Origin: Marinobacter halotolerans
GTDB taxonomy: Bacteria > Pseudomonadota > Gammaproteobacteria > Pseudomonadales > Oleiphilaceae
Direction: 5' to 3'
NCBI RefSeq assembly: GCF_008795985.1
Contig: NZ_VMHP01000002.1
Location: 496,001-560,000, forward strand
Length of the DNA: 64,000 nt
Numbering within the stretch: the stretch's first letter is position 1; every line of letters starts with the position of its first letter. Below the pieces are notes generated by a model. That model was not told the origin of the DNA, ran no database searches, and saw only the letters and a program-made list of their open reading frames with translations. The translations under genes were made by a program, and so were the position numbers. Positions 19,635 to 29,050 of the stretch are shown one piece after another.

Positions 19635-22600
19635 TTAATTGCTCCCGGCGGTTTTTTTGGCTTCTTCAGCCGCACGACGGCGCTTGCGAACCTCGCGAGG
19701 GTCGTTGTAAGCACGGCCCGGAGTAACCGGAGGCTCCGTCGGATCGGGAGTCTCGTCAGAGGCCTGTTCAGACGCTTCTGACTGAGCCTTCTCCGGCTCC
19801 GGTGCAGGTTTCGCACTGGCTTCCGGCTCAGGTGCAGGTTCGGCACTGGTTTCCGGCTTGGCCTCCGCCTCTGGAGCGGCCTCCGGCTCTGGCTTTACCG
19901 GCTCAGTCGTCGGCTTTTCAGTCTCGGGCTGCGGCGCGTCTGCCGCAGCCGCAGGGGCCTCGGTCGCAGCAGGCGTCTGCTCTTCGGGCTGCTCTGGCTG
20001 ATCCGCTTTCTTCTCTGCCGCTTTCCGCGCAGATGTCCGCCGCGGCCTTGAAGGCTTTCTTTCTGTAGTAGCTTCTTCTGGCGGCTTTTCAGCGGGAGCT
20101 TCGGTCACCGATGGTTGATCTGTTGAAGGCTCTTTTTGCGCTGAGGGCTGTTCCTTCGCTGAAGGCTCCTCTTGCACTGAAGGCTCTTCCTTCGCTGAGG
20201 GTTCCTCTTTGGATGAAGGCTCCGCTTTTACTGAAGGCGCTTCTTCCACCGCAGGTTCCGCTTTGACGGAAGACTTTTCTTCGACTGAGGGCTGCTCCTG
20301 CTCAACCGGGGGCTGTTGAGCTGCAGATGGCTCTTGCCCTGCTGAAGACTTTTCTTCAGCCAGCGGTTCGTCTTCCGGAGACGGCGTGGGCTCGGCGACG
20401 ATGTCAGATGCCTTCACGCGCTCTCTTTGGGGCCTTGGAGCTGCCTGTGTTGCAGCTTCTGTCTCGGGCGCACTCGTTGGTGAGGCTTCAACCGTTGGCT
20501 GCTGCGATGGTGCTTCAGCCGTTTCTTCTGGCTGGGTGTCTTTCTGATGGTGCTCGCTACGGGCACTCTTTCTGTCAGCTGGAGTCGACGCCGCCGCTTC
20601 CACAGGGGAGCCGTCACGGTTCCGGTTGCGACGCGGCCTGCGGCGCTTCTCGCCACTTCCGGATTTCTCCGGGCCGGCATCGGCCTTCTCCTGCGAGGGC
20701 GCTTTTTCGGCTACTTTCTGCTGTGGCTGGGCGGAATCGTCGGATTCTTTCTGGTCACGGGCCTGGGGTCTGCCACGGCCACGATTCGGCGATTGGCCAT
20801 CCTTGCGGCCTCCGTCGCGGCGGCTGTCCCGGGACTGCTCGGCACTCGCACTCTGCTTCTGTTCGCCATCGGCCGTTTCGGCATTGCGATTACGGTTGCG
20901 GTTGCCGCCACGGCTACGCCCGCGGCCGTCTTCATTGCGGGCCTGACCCTGGCCACCCTGGCGGCGATCGCTGCCACTGCGCTTGCCGCTGTCGCCGGAG
21001 CCACTCTCGTCTCTGGCTACGCGGGTTTTGCGACGGTCCTGCCGGTCCTGGCCCCGGCGCTCATCCCGATTCGGGCGGTTGGCGCTGCGGGTATCCGGCT
21101 GGGGGTCGCCAATAATTTCCTCGCCGCTGAAGAAATCCGCAATCTTGCGGCCCAGGCGGCTGAACAGGCCTTCGGTCTGCTCCTTGGAGGTTTCTTCCGC
21201 TTTCGCGGCCGGAGCGGCCGCAGGGGAGGGAGCCGGTGCAGACGGGCGAATGGCCTTCACGGCCGCCTGTTCACGAACGGGTGGCGGTGCGACCGGAGCT
21301 TCAAGAATTTCTTCTTCCCGCTCACTGTATTCCTGAGCCACCTGGTAGCTGGAGACGTGTTCGGCACCGGTTTCATCGTCGCGCATGCGGACAATTTCGA
21401 AATGCGGTGTTTCCATGTGAGGTGCCGGTACCACAATCACCTGGACTTCCTGGCGGGCTTCAATGTCGGAAAGCTGCTTGCGCTTTTCGTTCAGCAGGAA
21501 GGTCGCCACGGCGACGGGCACGATGGCACGTACTTCGCCAGTCTTGTCTTTCGAGCATTCTTCGAATATCAGGCGCATGATGCTCAGTGCCAGGGACTCG
21601 ATGCCACGAATCGTGCCCTGGCCTTCGCAACGGGGGCAGACTTCGCTGCGGGTTTCGCCAAGGGAGGGGCGCAGGCGCTGCCGCGACATCTCCAGCAGAC
21701 CGAAGCGGGAAATCTTGCCAACCTGAACGCGGGCCCGGTCGATTTCCAGGGCTTCGCGGACTTTCTGTTCCACTTCTCGCTGGTGTTTGGCCGGCGTCAT
21801 ATCAATGAAGTCGATAACGATCAGGCCGCCCATGTCCCGCAGACGCAACTGTCGGGCAATTTCCTCAGCGGCCTCAAGGTTGGTCTGTCGTGCGGTTTCC
21901 TCAATATCCTGGCCTTTGGTGGCGCGAGAGGAGTTGATATCGATGGATACCAGGGCTTCGGTCGGGTCGATCACGATCGAGCCGCCGGAGGGCAGTTTCA
22001 CTTCGCGCTGGAAGGCGGTCTCGATCTGGCCTTCGATCTGGTAGCGGCTGAACAGCGGGATTTCGTCTTTGTAGAGCTTGATCTTGTTCTCGAAGCTGGG
22101 CATGACGGCCCGGACAAAGTTGAGAACATCTTCATAGACGGTATCGGAGTCGATCAGAACTTCGCCGATGTCCTGGCGGAGATAGTCCCGGACCGCGCGA
22201 ATGATCACGTTGCTTTCCTGGTGGATCAGGAAGGGTGCCTTGCGCTCGCCGGCGGCCTGGGAAATGGCTTCCCAGAACTGGACAAGGTAGTCAAGGTCCC
22301 ACTGGAGCTCTTCGGTGGAGCGCCCGATGCCGGCGGTGCGAACAATGATTCCCATGGATTTGGGAACCTGAACGTCGCTCATGGCTTCCTTTAGCTGGGC
22401 ACGCTCGTCGCCTTCGATGCGACGTGAGATGCCGCCTGCCCGAGGGTTGTTGGGCATTAGCACCAGGTAGCGCCCGGCAAGAGAAATAAAGGTCGTCAGT
22501 GCGGCACCTTTATTGCCGCGCTCTTCCTTGTCCACCTGGATGATGACTTCCTGACCTTCGGAAATCACTTCCTTGATGTTGATCTTGCCTTCGATCTGCC

Positions 22601-22847
22601 CCGGAGACTTCTTGAAGTACTCCTTGGAAATCTCTTTCAGCGGCAAAAAGCCGTGCCGTTCGGCGCCGAAATCGACAAACGCAGCTTCGAGGCTGGGCTC
22701 GACCCGGGTAATCCGGCCTTTGTAGATGTTGGCTTTTTTCTGTTCACGAGAGCTGGATTCAATGTCCAGATCAAACAGTCGTTGTCCGTCGACCAGAGCT
22801 ACGCGCAACTCTTCAGGGTGAGTTGCATTTATCAGCATTCTTTTCAT
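19635..22847 (-). CDS. rne: Ribonuclease E
   Basis: 1070 residues. The N-terminal catalytic half starts [22 protein letters not shown] like E. coli Rne, followed by an S1 domain ([31 protein letters not shown]), an RNase H-like/5' sensor region, a DNase I-like metal site ([14 protein letters not shown] and [16 protein letters not shown] text), and the Zn-link CPRCEGQGT. The C-terminal half (from about 530) is disordered: arginine-rich RNA-binding patches ([15 protein letters not shown]) and a Glu/Pro/Ser/Ala-rich tail. This is the degradosome scaffold, acting in mRNA turnover and rRNA/tRNA maturation at the inner membrane. A hexapeptide repeat tract lies in the tail (listed separately). Confidence 0.97.
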   Translation of the reverse strand: MKRMLINATHPEELRVALVDGQRLFDLDIESSSREQKKANIYKGRITRVEPSLEAAFVDFGAERHGFLPLKEISKEYFKKSPGQIEGKINIKEVISEGQEVIIQVDKEERGNKGAALTTFISLAGRYLVLMPNNPRAGGISRRIEGDERAQLKEAMSDVQVPKSMGIIVRTAGIGRSTEELQWDLDYLVQFWEAISQAAGERKAPFLIHQESNVIIRAVRDYLRQDIGEVLIDSDTVYEDVLNFVRAVMPSFENKIKLYKDEIPLFSRYQIEGQIETAFQREVKLPSGGSIVIDPTEALVSIDINSSRATKGQDIEETARQTNLEAAEEIARQLRLRDMGGLIVIDFIDMTPAKHQREVEQKVREALEIDRARVQVGKISRFGLLEMSRQRLRPSLGETRSEVCPRCEGQGTIRGIESLALSIMRLIFEECSKDKTGEVRAIVPVAVATFLLNEKRKQLSDIEARQEVQVIVVPAPHMETPHFEIVRMRDDETGAEHVSSYQVAQEYSEREEEILEAPVAPPPVREQAAVKAIRPSAPAPSPAAAPAAKAEETSKEQTEGLFSRLGRKIADFFSGEEIIGDPQPDTRSANRPNRDERRGQDRQDRRKTRVARDESGSGDSGKRSGSDRRQGGQGQARNEDGRGRSRGGNRNRNRNAETADGEQKQSASAEQSRDSRRDGGRKDGQSPNRGRGRPQARDQKESDDSAQPQQKVAEKAPSQEKADAGPEKSGSGEKRRRPRRNRNRDGSPVEAAASTPADRKSARSEHHQKDTQPEETAEAPSQQPTVEASPTSAPETEAATQAAPRPQRERVKASDIVAEPTPSPEDEPLAEEKSSAGQEPSAAQQPPVEQEQPSVEEKSSVKAEPAVEEAPSVKAEPSSKEEPSAKEEPSVQEEPSAKEQPSAQKEPSTDQPSVTEAPAEKPPEEATTERKPSRPRRTSARKAAEKKADQPEQPEEQTPAATEAPAAAADAPQPETEKPTTEPVKPEPEAAPEAEAKPETSAEPAPEPEASAKPAPEPEKAQSEASEQASDETPDPTEPPVTPGRAYNDPREVRKRRRAAEEAKKTAGSN
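20121..20312 (-). repeat. Degenerate 18-bp tandem repeat inside rne (E-P-S hexapeptides)
   Basis: The protein here reads as about nine imperfect hexapeptides of the form [V/A/S]-[K/Q]-[E/A]-E-P-S ([36 protein letters not shown]). The DNA shows the matching 18-base periodicity (GCTGAAGGCTCTTCCTTC-like units on the + strand). It sits in the disordered C-terminal tail of RNase E and is likely variable in copy number between strains. Confidence 0.85.
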
Positions 22848-23202
22848 GGGAAAGAAAGGGTTCCTGTCGTTTTGTGATGACAGAAAACACGGGGGGAATA
22901 CATCAGCGAAGCAGAACGTGCGTGCCGTGGGGCTCCGATTCAGGGAGCGGGCCGACGGCCAGACGAATCAGATAGTAACTGGGGATTGCCCTGTTAATCC
23001 GAGTCCACCGCCGACGATTCGACTGCGTGATCGCAGTGAAGGGTCGTATGAGGTCGATGTCTGTAGACGCATGTTATCCGTTTTCAGGTTCACGCTGGCG
23101 CCTTGGGTCTCACGTCATATTCGTATGCTGGACGGCCCGGCCCTGCGTGCTGGCAAAGATTTTTCGCTATGTCGCCCGTCGGTTTTCCGTACGGTTTATA
23201 AT

Positions 23203-23238
23203 TCCCGCCTATGCGGCATTTTCCGCGAGTGGGCGGGA
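23203..23238. other. Nested hairpin in the rne/rluC intergenic region
   Basis: Outer stem TCCCGCC/GGCGGGA and inner stem GCGG/CCGC around a CATTTT loop. If rne transcription starts upstream of it (higher coordinates, minus strand), it would fold in the rne leader. Confidence 0.5.
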
Positions 23239-23280
23239 GTGTTACTGCCGCCGTGCCCGGTAATGATTGGGCTTCCGGCG

Positions 23281-23309
23281 TTCAAAGTCTTTGATAGTGT
23301 CGGTATACT
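23281..23309 (+). promoter_or_regulatory. Candidate sigma-70 promoter for rluC
   Basis: TTCAAA (23281-23286), a 17-base spacer, then TATACT (23304-23309). Matches consensus at 4 of 6 and 5 of 6 positions and would give a leader of about 110 bases. Confidence 0.45.
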
Positions 23310-23427
23310 TTTGCCGCTCCGGCTTCTGGCATGTTGGCCAGGCCGTAGACAAACGGCAAATCACGTCGGAATATAACAGCAATAGTGCGCCCCTTCAATC
23401 CCGCGCTCATCGGCAATTAAGGCATCT

Positions 23428-24495
23428 ATGTCCCGGTCCCCAAGACAAAAGCGCAATTCCACCAGGCGCCCCTCTGTGGGTGCGTCAGAAGCCAGAGCCA
23501 ATGACCGACGTCCAGATTCCCCGGGCGAGGTGCGTCAGGGAGTCCGCAAGGTTGTGGTGGATGAGGACAACGCCGGCCAGCGGGTCGACAACTACCTAAT
23601 GGCGCAGATCCGTGATCTGCCCCGAAGCATTGTCTACCGTATTATTCGCAAGGGGGAAGTCCGGGTAAACAAGGGGCGGGTCAAGCCCGATACCCGGCTG
23701 AAGGCCGGCGACGAGGTGCGGATTCCGCCGGTCACCCGCAAGGAAAAACCGGCGCAGGTGGTGCCGGGGTCGCGGGTTCAGGGCGTCATTGAAGATGCCA
23801 TTGTGTTCGAGAATGACCAGATGCTGGTGGTGAACAAGCCGTCAGGTATTGCGGTCCACGGCGGCAGCGGCCTTGATTTCGGGCTGATCGAGGTGCTTCG
23901 CGCAGCGCGCCCTCAATCTAAGTTTCTGGAGCTGGTGCACCGACTGGATCGGGATACCTCGGGGCTGATCATGGTGGCGAAGAAGCGCTCGGCGCTTCGG
24001 TTTCTGCAGGATGAGCTGCGTCAGAAACGGGTTCGCAAGCGCTACCATGCGCTGGTCTCCGGTCAGTGGAGCGAGCAGGTCACCCGGGTTAAGGAGCCGT
24101 TGTTGCGGTTCGAGCTTAAGTCCGGTGAGCGCAGAGTCCGGGTGGATGCGGCAGGGAAGGAGTCCCTTACACTGTTCCGATGTCTTCAGCATTTCGGCGG
24201 CTATAGCCTGGTCGAGGCGTCTCCGGTTACCGGGCGCACCCACCAGATCCGTGTCCATAGCGCCTGGGTCGGTCATCCGATTGCGGGTGATGACAAGTAT
24301 ATGGATGATGTCAGCCTCAGAGCGTTTCGCTCGGCCGGCGGCGATCGGCTAATGCTTCACGCCCGGGCGTTGGACTTTTCTCTTCCCTCAACCGGAGAGC
24401 CGATGCACTTCGAGGCCCCTTACGATGACGCTTTCTCTAAGGTGATTGCCAGACTCGAGGCCCGGCTTGAGGCCCGGCTTGAGGGTGGAAGCTGA
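23428..24495 (+). CDS. rluC: 23S rRNA pseudouridine synthase RluC
   Basis: 355 residues. A basic N-terminal tail is followed by an S4 RNA-binding domain (about 50-105, QRVDNYLMAQIRDLPRSIVYRIIRKGEVRVN) and an RluA-type catalytic domain with HRLDRDTSG at 171-179, where D174 is the catalytic Asp. S4 plus RluA and divergence from rne point to RluC, which modifies U955, U2504 and U2580 of 23S rRNA in E. coli, rather than RluD. AAGG precedes the ATG. The C-terminus ends in a short duplicated ARLEARLEARLE tract caused by a 12-base tandem repeat. Confidence 0.92.
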   Translation: MSRSPRQKRNSTRRPSVGASEARANDRRPDSPGEVRQGVRKVVVDEDNAGQRVDNYLMAQIRDLPRSIVYRIIRKGEVRVNKGRVKPDTRLKAGDEVRIPPVTRKEKPAQVVPGSRVQGVIEDAIVFENDQMLVVNKPSGIAVHGGSGLDFGLIEVLRAARPQSKFLELVHRLDRDTSGLIMVAKKRSALRFLQDELRQKRVRKRYHALVSGQWSEQVTRVKEPLLRFELKSGERRVRVDAAGKESLTLFRCLQHFGGYSLVEASPVTGRTHQIRVHSAWVGHPIAGDDKYMDDVSLRAFRSAGGDRLMLHARALDFSLPSTGEPMHFEAPYDDAFSKVIARLEARLEARLEGGS

Positions 24496-24583
24496 AACGC
24501 CGGCACGGCCGGGACGTGTAAAGACTGATTGATAACGGGCCACGGGTGTACGTGGCAGAAACCATCCCGTCAGGACAGGGTTC

Positions 24584-25231
24584 ATGGATATAAAGGTAGT
24601 AATATTTGACTGGGACGGAACGCTGATTGATTCCGTGGAGCACATTGCTGAAAGCCTGCATCAGGCTGCCACCGATCTTGGTTATCCGGAACTGGAGCGC
24701 GAGGCTTATCGCGACATTATCGGACTCGGCATGGTCGAGGCCCTTCACAAGCTTTATCCGGGCATCAGTCACGAGGAAATGACCCGTATTCGAGAGGGTT
24801 ATTCCACCTATTTCTTCTCCAAGGTGACTACGCCCCAAAACGTCTTCGCCGGAATGACCGAAGTGGTGACAGACCTTCGCGCCGCAGGCCGAGGCTGCTC
24901 GGTTGCTACCGGCAAAAGCCGCCGGGGGCTGGCGGAAGCTCTGGTTTCCAGCGGTCTCGGGCCCCATTTCGATACCACTAAATGCGCCGATGAGACCCGT
25001 TCCAAACCGGATCCCCGGATGCTGTCGGAAATCATCGAATTCTACAATATCAGGCCAGATCAGGCTGTGATGATCGGCGACACCCGTTATGACCTGGAGA
25101 TGGCTCAGCGTATCGGCATGCCGTCTATCGGCGTTGAGTGGGGCGTGCACCAGCGGGATGTTCTGCAGCATTATGAGCCACACGCGATCGTTGATACGGT
25201 GGCCGATCTTCGCGGCATCCTCGGCATCTAG
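24584..25231 (+). CDS. HAD-IA family phosphatase (phosphoglycolate-phosphatase-like)
   Basis: 215 residues. HAD motif I is FDWDGTLIDS (nucleophile D9, acid/base D11), motif II lies near SVATGKSRRGL, motif III is the Lys in RSKPDPRML, and motif IV is MIGDTRYD. The cap domain is of the C1 helical type. In gammaproteobacteria this gene regularly sits between rluC and sppA, as here; the substrate is not known with certainty (phosphoglycolate or another small phosphate ester). Confidence 0.88.
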   Translation: MDIKVVIFDWDGTLIDSVEHIAESLHQAATDLGYPELEREAYRDIIGLGMVEALHKLYPGISHEEMTRIREGYSTYFFSKVTTPQNVFAGMTEVVTDLRAAGRGCSVATGKSRRGLAEALVSSGLGPHFDTTKCADETRSKPDPRMLSEIIEFYNIRPDQAVMIGDTRYDLEMAQRIGMPSIGVEWGVHQRDVLQHYEPHAIVDTVADLRGILGI

Positions 25232-25252
25232 AGAACAAAGGCGGGCGTTTGT

Positions 25253-26290
25253 ATGAGTGAATGGGATTCAGATCAGAAGTCTGGGTGGGGCGACAAGCCG
25301 GTGTCCGGTGGCGAGGGTTCGGCTTCAGGTGGGCGTCGCCCGGTGGAGCGGCCAGAGTCTGCCCGTGACTGGAAGCTGATCGAAAAGCTGGTGATGTCGC
25401 TTCAGTCCGAGCAACGCAAGAGCCGCCGCTGGGGCATCTTTTTCAAGCTGTTGACCTTCACCTACCTGTTCGCCCTGTTTTTCCTGATCCAGTTCCCGGG
25501 CATGGGCAGTCTCGACAGCGCGACCGGAAAGCACACCGCCCTTGTGGAGGTGAACGGAACCATCGCGGCAGACGAGATTGCCAGTGCCGATCATATCGTC
25601 AGCGCTTTGCGTAACGCCTTTAAGGACGAGAATTCGGTTGCCGTCATCATGCGAATCAACAGCCCCGGCGGAAGCCCGGTCCAGTCCGGCTACATCTACG
25701 ATGAAATGATGCGCCTTAAAGACGAGTACCCGGACAAGAAGCTGTATGCCGTCATATCCGACGTGGGGGCGTCCGGCGCCTACTATATTGCAGCGGCAGC
25801 GGATGAAATCTACGCCAACAGGGCCAGCCTTGTGGGTTCTATCGGCGTTGTTGCCGGGGGCTTCGGCTTTACCGGTGCCATGGAAAAGCTTGGCGTTAAC
25901 CGTCGCCTTTACACAGCAGGAGAGAACAAGGCGTTCCTGGACCCCTTTTCGCCGGAAAAAGAGGAAGAGGTGGAATTCTGGGAAAGTGTTTTGAAAACTA
26001 CGCACCAGCAGTTCATCGAGAGCGTTCGCAAAGGGCGGGGTGATCGTCTTGTGGACGACGAGCGGCTTTTCTCAGGCCTGGTCTGGAGCGGAGAGCAGGC
26101 GCTTGGTCTGGGTCTGGTTGACGGTCTTGGCAGTACCTCCTTCGTTGCCCGGCAGATTGTCGGTCAGGAAGAACTGGTTGACTATAGCCATCGCAAGTCG
26201 CCCATCCAGGACATTGTCGATCAGTTCGGGGTATCCATCGGAAGTGGTATTGCCGATTATCTGATGGAATCAAGATTGCAGTTGCGCTAG
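25253..26290 (+). CDS. sppA: S49 family signal-peptide peptidase (SppA)
   Basis: 345 residues, the short single-domain form. A Ser/Gly-rich cytoplasmic N-terminus is followed by one membrane segment (about 60-82) and the S49 domain. The Ser nucleophile is S174 in DVGASGAYYIAAAADEIYA and the Lys base is K226 in GENKAFLDPFSPEK; INSPGGSP forms the oxyanion loop. It cleaves leftover signal peptides in the inner membrane. Begins 21 bases after the HAD gene. Its stop overlaps the converging maf gene by four bases. Confidence 0.92.
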   Translation: MSEWDSDQKSGWGDKPVSGGEGSASGGRRPVERPESARDWKLIEKLVMSLQSEQRKSRRWGIFFKLLTFTYLFALFFLIQFPGMGSLDSATGKHTALVEVNGTIAADEIASADHIVSALRNAFKDENSVAVIMRINSPGGSPVQSGYIYDEMMRLKDEYPDKKLYAVISDVGASGAYYIAAAADEIYANRASLVGSIGVVAGGFGFTGAMEKLGVNRRLYTAGENKAFLDPFSPEKEEEVEFWESVLKTTHQQFIESVRKGRGDRLVDDERLFSGLVWSGEQALGLGLVDGLGSTSFVARQIVGQEELVDYSHRKSPIQDIVDQFGVSIGSGIADYLMESRLQLR

Positions 26291-26895
26291 CGCCTCTCCA
26301 GGCTGGACGCCAGAAGCGGATTCAGTCCCCAGTTGCATAACATGGCGTTCAGTGCGATCAGGGGCAGGCCAACCAGGCTGTTCGGGTCCCGGCCTTCCAG
26401 TGAGTGGAAAAGAGCAATGCCCAGTCCTTCCATTTTAAAACTGCCGGCGCAATCAAACGGTTGCTCGATGGCGAGGTAGTATTTGATCTCCTCACGGGAC
26501 AGGTCGCGAAAGTGGGCGGTGAACACCTCGCAGTGGGTCTGTTGCTCGCCATTGGCCGCGTTCAGAAGACAGAGTCCGGTAAAGAAAGTGACGGCCTGCC
26601 CGCTGCTGCGGCAAAGCTGATCGATGGCCCTGTCCATGTTGCCGGGTTTGGAAAGGTGCCGGCCGTCTTCCAGCGAGGCGACCTGGTCGGAGCCGATAAT
26701 CCAGTGATCAGGGTAGGCGGCGGCGAGTGCGCTGGCCTTTTCCCGGGCAAGGCGAACAGCCAGCGTGTCGGCGGCTTCTCCTTCACGGGGTGCTTCGTCA
26801 ATGTCCGGCGAGGCTGTTTCGAAAGGCAGTCCAAGCCTCATCAGCAGTTCTCTGCGGTAGGGCGATGACGAGGCAAGTAGTAGTGGTTGTGGCAT
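26287..26895 (-). CDS. Maf family nucleoside triphosphate pyrophosphatase (YceF type)
   Basis: 202 residues from ATG 26895, chosen for the GGAG six bases upstream and the standard Maf start MPQPLLLASSSPYRRELL; an in-frame start at 26934 adds an unrelated tail. Maf features are ASSSPYRRELL, TASPDIDE, VRLAREKA, IIGSDQVA and a C-terminal GLPLIALN. Location beside the yceD-rpmF block suggests the YceF branch, which hydrolyses 7-methyl-GTP. Confidence 0.92.
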   Translation of the reverse strand: MPQPLLLASSSPYRRELLMRLGLPFETASPDIDEAPREGEAADTLAVRLAREKASALAAAYPDHWIIGSDQVASLEDGRHLSKPGNMDRAIDQLCRSSGQAVTFFTGLCLLNAANGEQQTHCEVFTAHFRDLSREEIKYYLAIEQPFDCAGSFKMEGLGIALFHSLEGRDPNSLVGLPLIALNAMLCNWGLNPLLASSLERR

Positions 26896-27013
26896 AGCTG
26901 ACTCCGGGGACGAAAGGAATATTGTAGAATACACTTACAGGTGCCGCTGGCTCTGCTCAAAAACAGAGGAAGTCTTTGACACCGGCGGGTCAGGCCCCTA
27001 GAATTGCGCGCCT

Positions 27014-27568
27014 ATGTCAAATGCGTCAAACGCCGAACTGCCCAGAACTGTCGACCCATTCAGGTTGGCAGAGCAAAACGTCACTCTGGAGGGAGCGATT
27101 CCTCTGAAGGCGTTGTCTCGTTTTCGGGATGCGGTTTTTCGGACTGAAGAAGGCAGCCAGTGTCAGATTACGCTGTCGTTCTCTCTCGATAGTGAAAGGC
27201 GTCGGATGGTGGCTGGCGAGTTATCGGCGCCGGTGGTTCTGGAGTGTCAGCGGTGTATGGGGCCCATGCCTTTTACCCTGGTTTCCCGGTTCACGCTGGG
27301 GCTGGTCACAACAGACGAGCAGGCACAACAACTGCCAAAAGAGCTTGAGCCGTTTTTGACCGACGATTTCAGTGCTGATCTGTGGTCGATGGCGGAAGAT
27401 GAGTTGTTGTTGGCGTTACCGCCGTTCCCGCTCCACGAGCGCAACGAGTGCTCGGCTTCCGCTACTCTCGAGTCGCTGGAGTCGGGCGCTGCGGCAGACG
27501 AGCCCGAACAGACGTCTGATGATAACCCGTTCAGCGTGCTGGCGGGGCTGAAGACAAAGAAACATTGA
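27014..27568 (+). CDS. yceD: YceD/DUF177 protein (rRNA accumulation)
   Basis: 184 residues. The DUF177 signature VVLECQRCMGPM holds two of the family's conserved Cys; ERNECSA supplies another near the C-terminus. YceD is linked to 23S rRNA accumulation and is almost always found just upstream of rpmF, as here (78 bases). The exact mechanism is unknown. Confidence 0.92.
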   Translation: MSNASNAELPRTVDPFRLAEQNVTLEGAIPLKALSRFRDAVFRTEEGSQCQITLSFSLDSERRRMVAGELSAPVVLECQRCMGPMPFTLVSRFTLGLVTTDEQAQQLPKELEPFLTDDFSADLWSMAEDELLLALPPFPLHERNECSASATLESLESGAAADEPEQTSDDNPFSVLAGLKTKKH

Positions 27569-27646
27569 ACTGGCGTTGCAGGCTTTCCATCGGGAGCGTG
27601 CAGCGCGTTTTTGTGAACATACGTTGATCAGGTCAGGAGCATAATC

Positions 27647-27826
27647 ATGGCTGTACAGAAGAACCGAAAGACCCGCTCAAAGCGCGGCATGCGTCGTTCC
27701 CACGATGCCCTCAGCACGGCGGCCCTGTCCACCGATACCACTACCGGTGAAGTGCATCGTCGTCACCACGTTTCGCCTGACGGTTTCTATCGTGGCAAGC
27801 AGGTTATTGAGGCGAACGACGAGTAA
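27647..27826 (+). CDS. rpmF: 50S ribosomal protein L32
   Basis: 59 residues, [20 protein letters not shown] then a C-terminal half with [19 protein letters not shown]. This is the full L32 family length without the zinc-binding Cys pairs, as in most gammaproteobacteria. AGGAG lies seven bases before the ATG. Sits between yceD and plsX, coupling ribosome and lipid synthesis genes in one transcript. Confidence 0.97.
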   Translation: MAVQKNRKTRSKRGMRRSHDALSTAALSTDTTTGEVHRRHHVSPDGFYRGKQVIEANDE

Positions 27827-27850
27827 CCAGCGGCCAGCGGGAACCCACTA

Positions 27851-28876
27851 ATGCCAGATCCAGATGGCGGAACGGTAAAGCCGGTCACCATCGCGATTGA
27901 TGCCATGAGCGGGGATCGCGGCCCGTCCGTTGTTGTGCCGGCAGCCCTGGCTGCCGTGAATGAAAACGAGGCCTTGAGTATTGTTCTGGTTGGTATCCGG
28001 AGCGAACTCGAGGCCTTGTTGCGTCAGGGCCATGAGCGCATCCGCATCGTTGAGGCGGCGGATGTGGTCAGGATGCACGAACGCCCCTCTCATGCCCTGC
28101 GCCACAAGCGCAACTGCTCAATGGCGATTGCCCTTGGCCTGGTGCGGGACAATGTGGCCCAGGGCTGTGTCAGTGCTGGCAATACCGGCGCCCTGATGGC
28201 ATTCGGCCGCTCGGTAATCCGTATGTATCCTGGCATCGAGCGGCCGGCCATTGCCAAACTGATTCCCTCGCTCCGCGGCCGTTGTCACGTCCTTGACCTG
28301 GGCGCCAATGTCGATTCGTCTGCTGAAAATCTCTATCAGTATGCCCTGATGGGTTCCCTGATGGCCTCTGCTATCTGCAACCAGGCTGAGCCGCGCGTAG
28401 CTCTGCTCAACGTCGGCGAAGAGGAAATCAAGGGCAATGAGCAGGTGCGTCTGGCCTCTCATATGCTGGCCCAGTGCGACACCATCAATTATATCGGTTA
28501 CATCGAGGGCAGCGACCTGTTCCGGGATGTGGCGGACGTGGTCGTGTGTGACGGGTTTGTCGGCAATATCGCCCTCAAGACCGGAGAAGGGGTGGCAGGG
28601 CTGCTGATCGAGTTGCTTGAGCAGGCGTTTACCCGAACGCTTTACGGCAAAGTTATCGGCTTTCTGGCACGGCCGATCATCGGCCGGCTCCTGCGTCTTA
28701 TGGATCCGTCACGCCACAACGGTGCCAGCCTGCTGGGCCTTCAGGGTGTTGTGATCAAGAGCCATGGCAATGCCAATGAGCGTGCCATGCTGGCAGCTAT
28801 TCGCCAGGCGGTTCGTGAAGTCCAGCTGGAAGTCCCCGGCCGGATCAATGAACGCCTCGACGACCTGATGTTCTGA
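27851..28876 (+). CDS. plsX: Phosphate acyltransferase PlsX
   Basis: 341 residues. Converts acyl-ACP to acyl-phosphate, the donor for PlsY in phospholipid synthesis. Shows the family opening TIAIDAMSGDRGPSVVVPAAL, the NTGALMAFG loop, LNVGEEEIKGNEQ, and the C-terminal ASLLGLQGVVIKSHGN. Peripheral cytoplasmic membrane enzyme. Located 24 bases after rpmF, the usual order. Confidence 0.96.
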   Translation: MPDPDGGTVKPVTIAIDAMSGDRGPSVVVPAALAAVNENEALSIVLVGIRSELEALLRQGHERIRIVEAADVVRMHERPSHALRHKRNCSMAIALGLVRDNVAQGCVSAGNTGALMAFGRSVIRMYPGIERPAIAKLIPSLRGRCHVLDLGANVDSSAENLYQYALMGSLMASAICNQAEPRVALLNVGEEEIKGNEQVRLASHMLAQCDTINYIGYIEGSDLFRDVADVVVCDGFVGNIALKTGEGVAGLLIELLEQAFTRTLYGKVIGFLARPIIGRLLRLMDPSRHNGASLLGLQGVVIKSHGNANERAMLAAIRQAVREVQLEVPGRINERLDDLMF

Positions 28877-29050
28877 TTTAACGACGCCCGCTTTATGCAA
28901 AGGCCAGACCGGCCGATTCAGGAATCGGGGTGGTGAGACTGGCCAACAGCGACTAGAGTCAGTTCATCAACCGTCCGATTCGCCTCACGCAGGCCGGGTT
29001 GTACTATTGGCTAATCTCAAGTCACCGACTTAAGCGGTAACATTCTGCCT

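Larger units (their letters stand above)
22848..23427. other. 580-base intergenic region between divergent rne and rluC
   Basis: No convincing gene. A + strand open frame spanning most of it has no family resemblance. It should hold the rne leader (minus strand) and the rluC promoter. A strong nested hairpin lies at 23203-23238 and a candidate rluC promoter at 23281-23309. The long rne leader fits the autoregulated 5'UTR known for E. coli rne; that parallel is inference. Confidence 0.6.

Noticed and set aside
20547..22394. 615-residue open frame antisense to rne
   Set aside because: Arises from high-GC codon bias of rne; composition is Ala/Gly/Phe-rich nonsense and no ribosome site or family match is apparent.
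22846..23376. 176-residue open frame in the rne-rluC intergenic region
   Set aside because: Its start lies at the rne start codon, amino-acid composition looks random, and the region is better explained as leader and promoter DNA.
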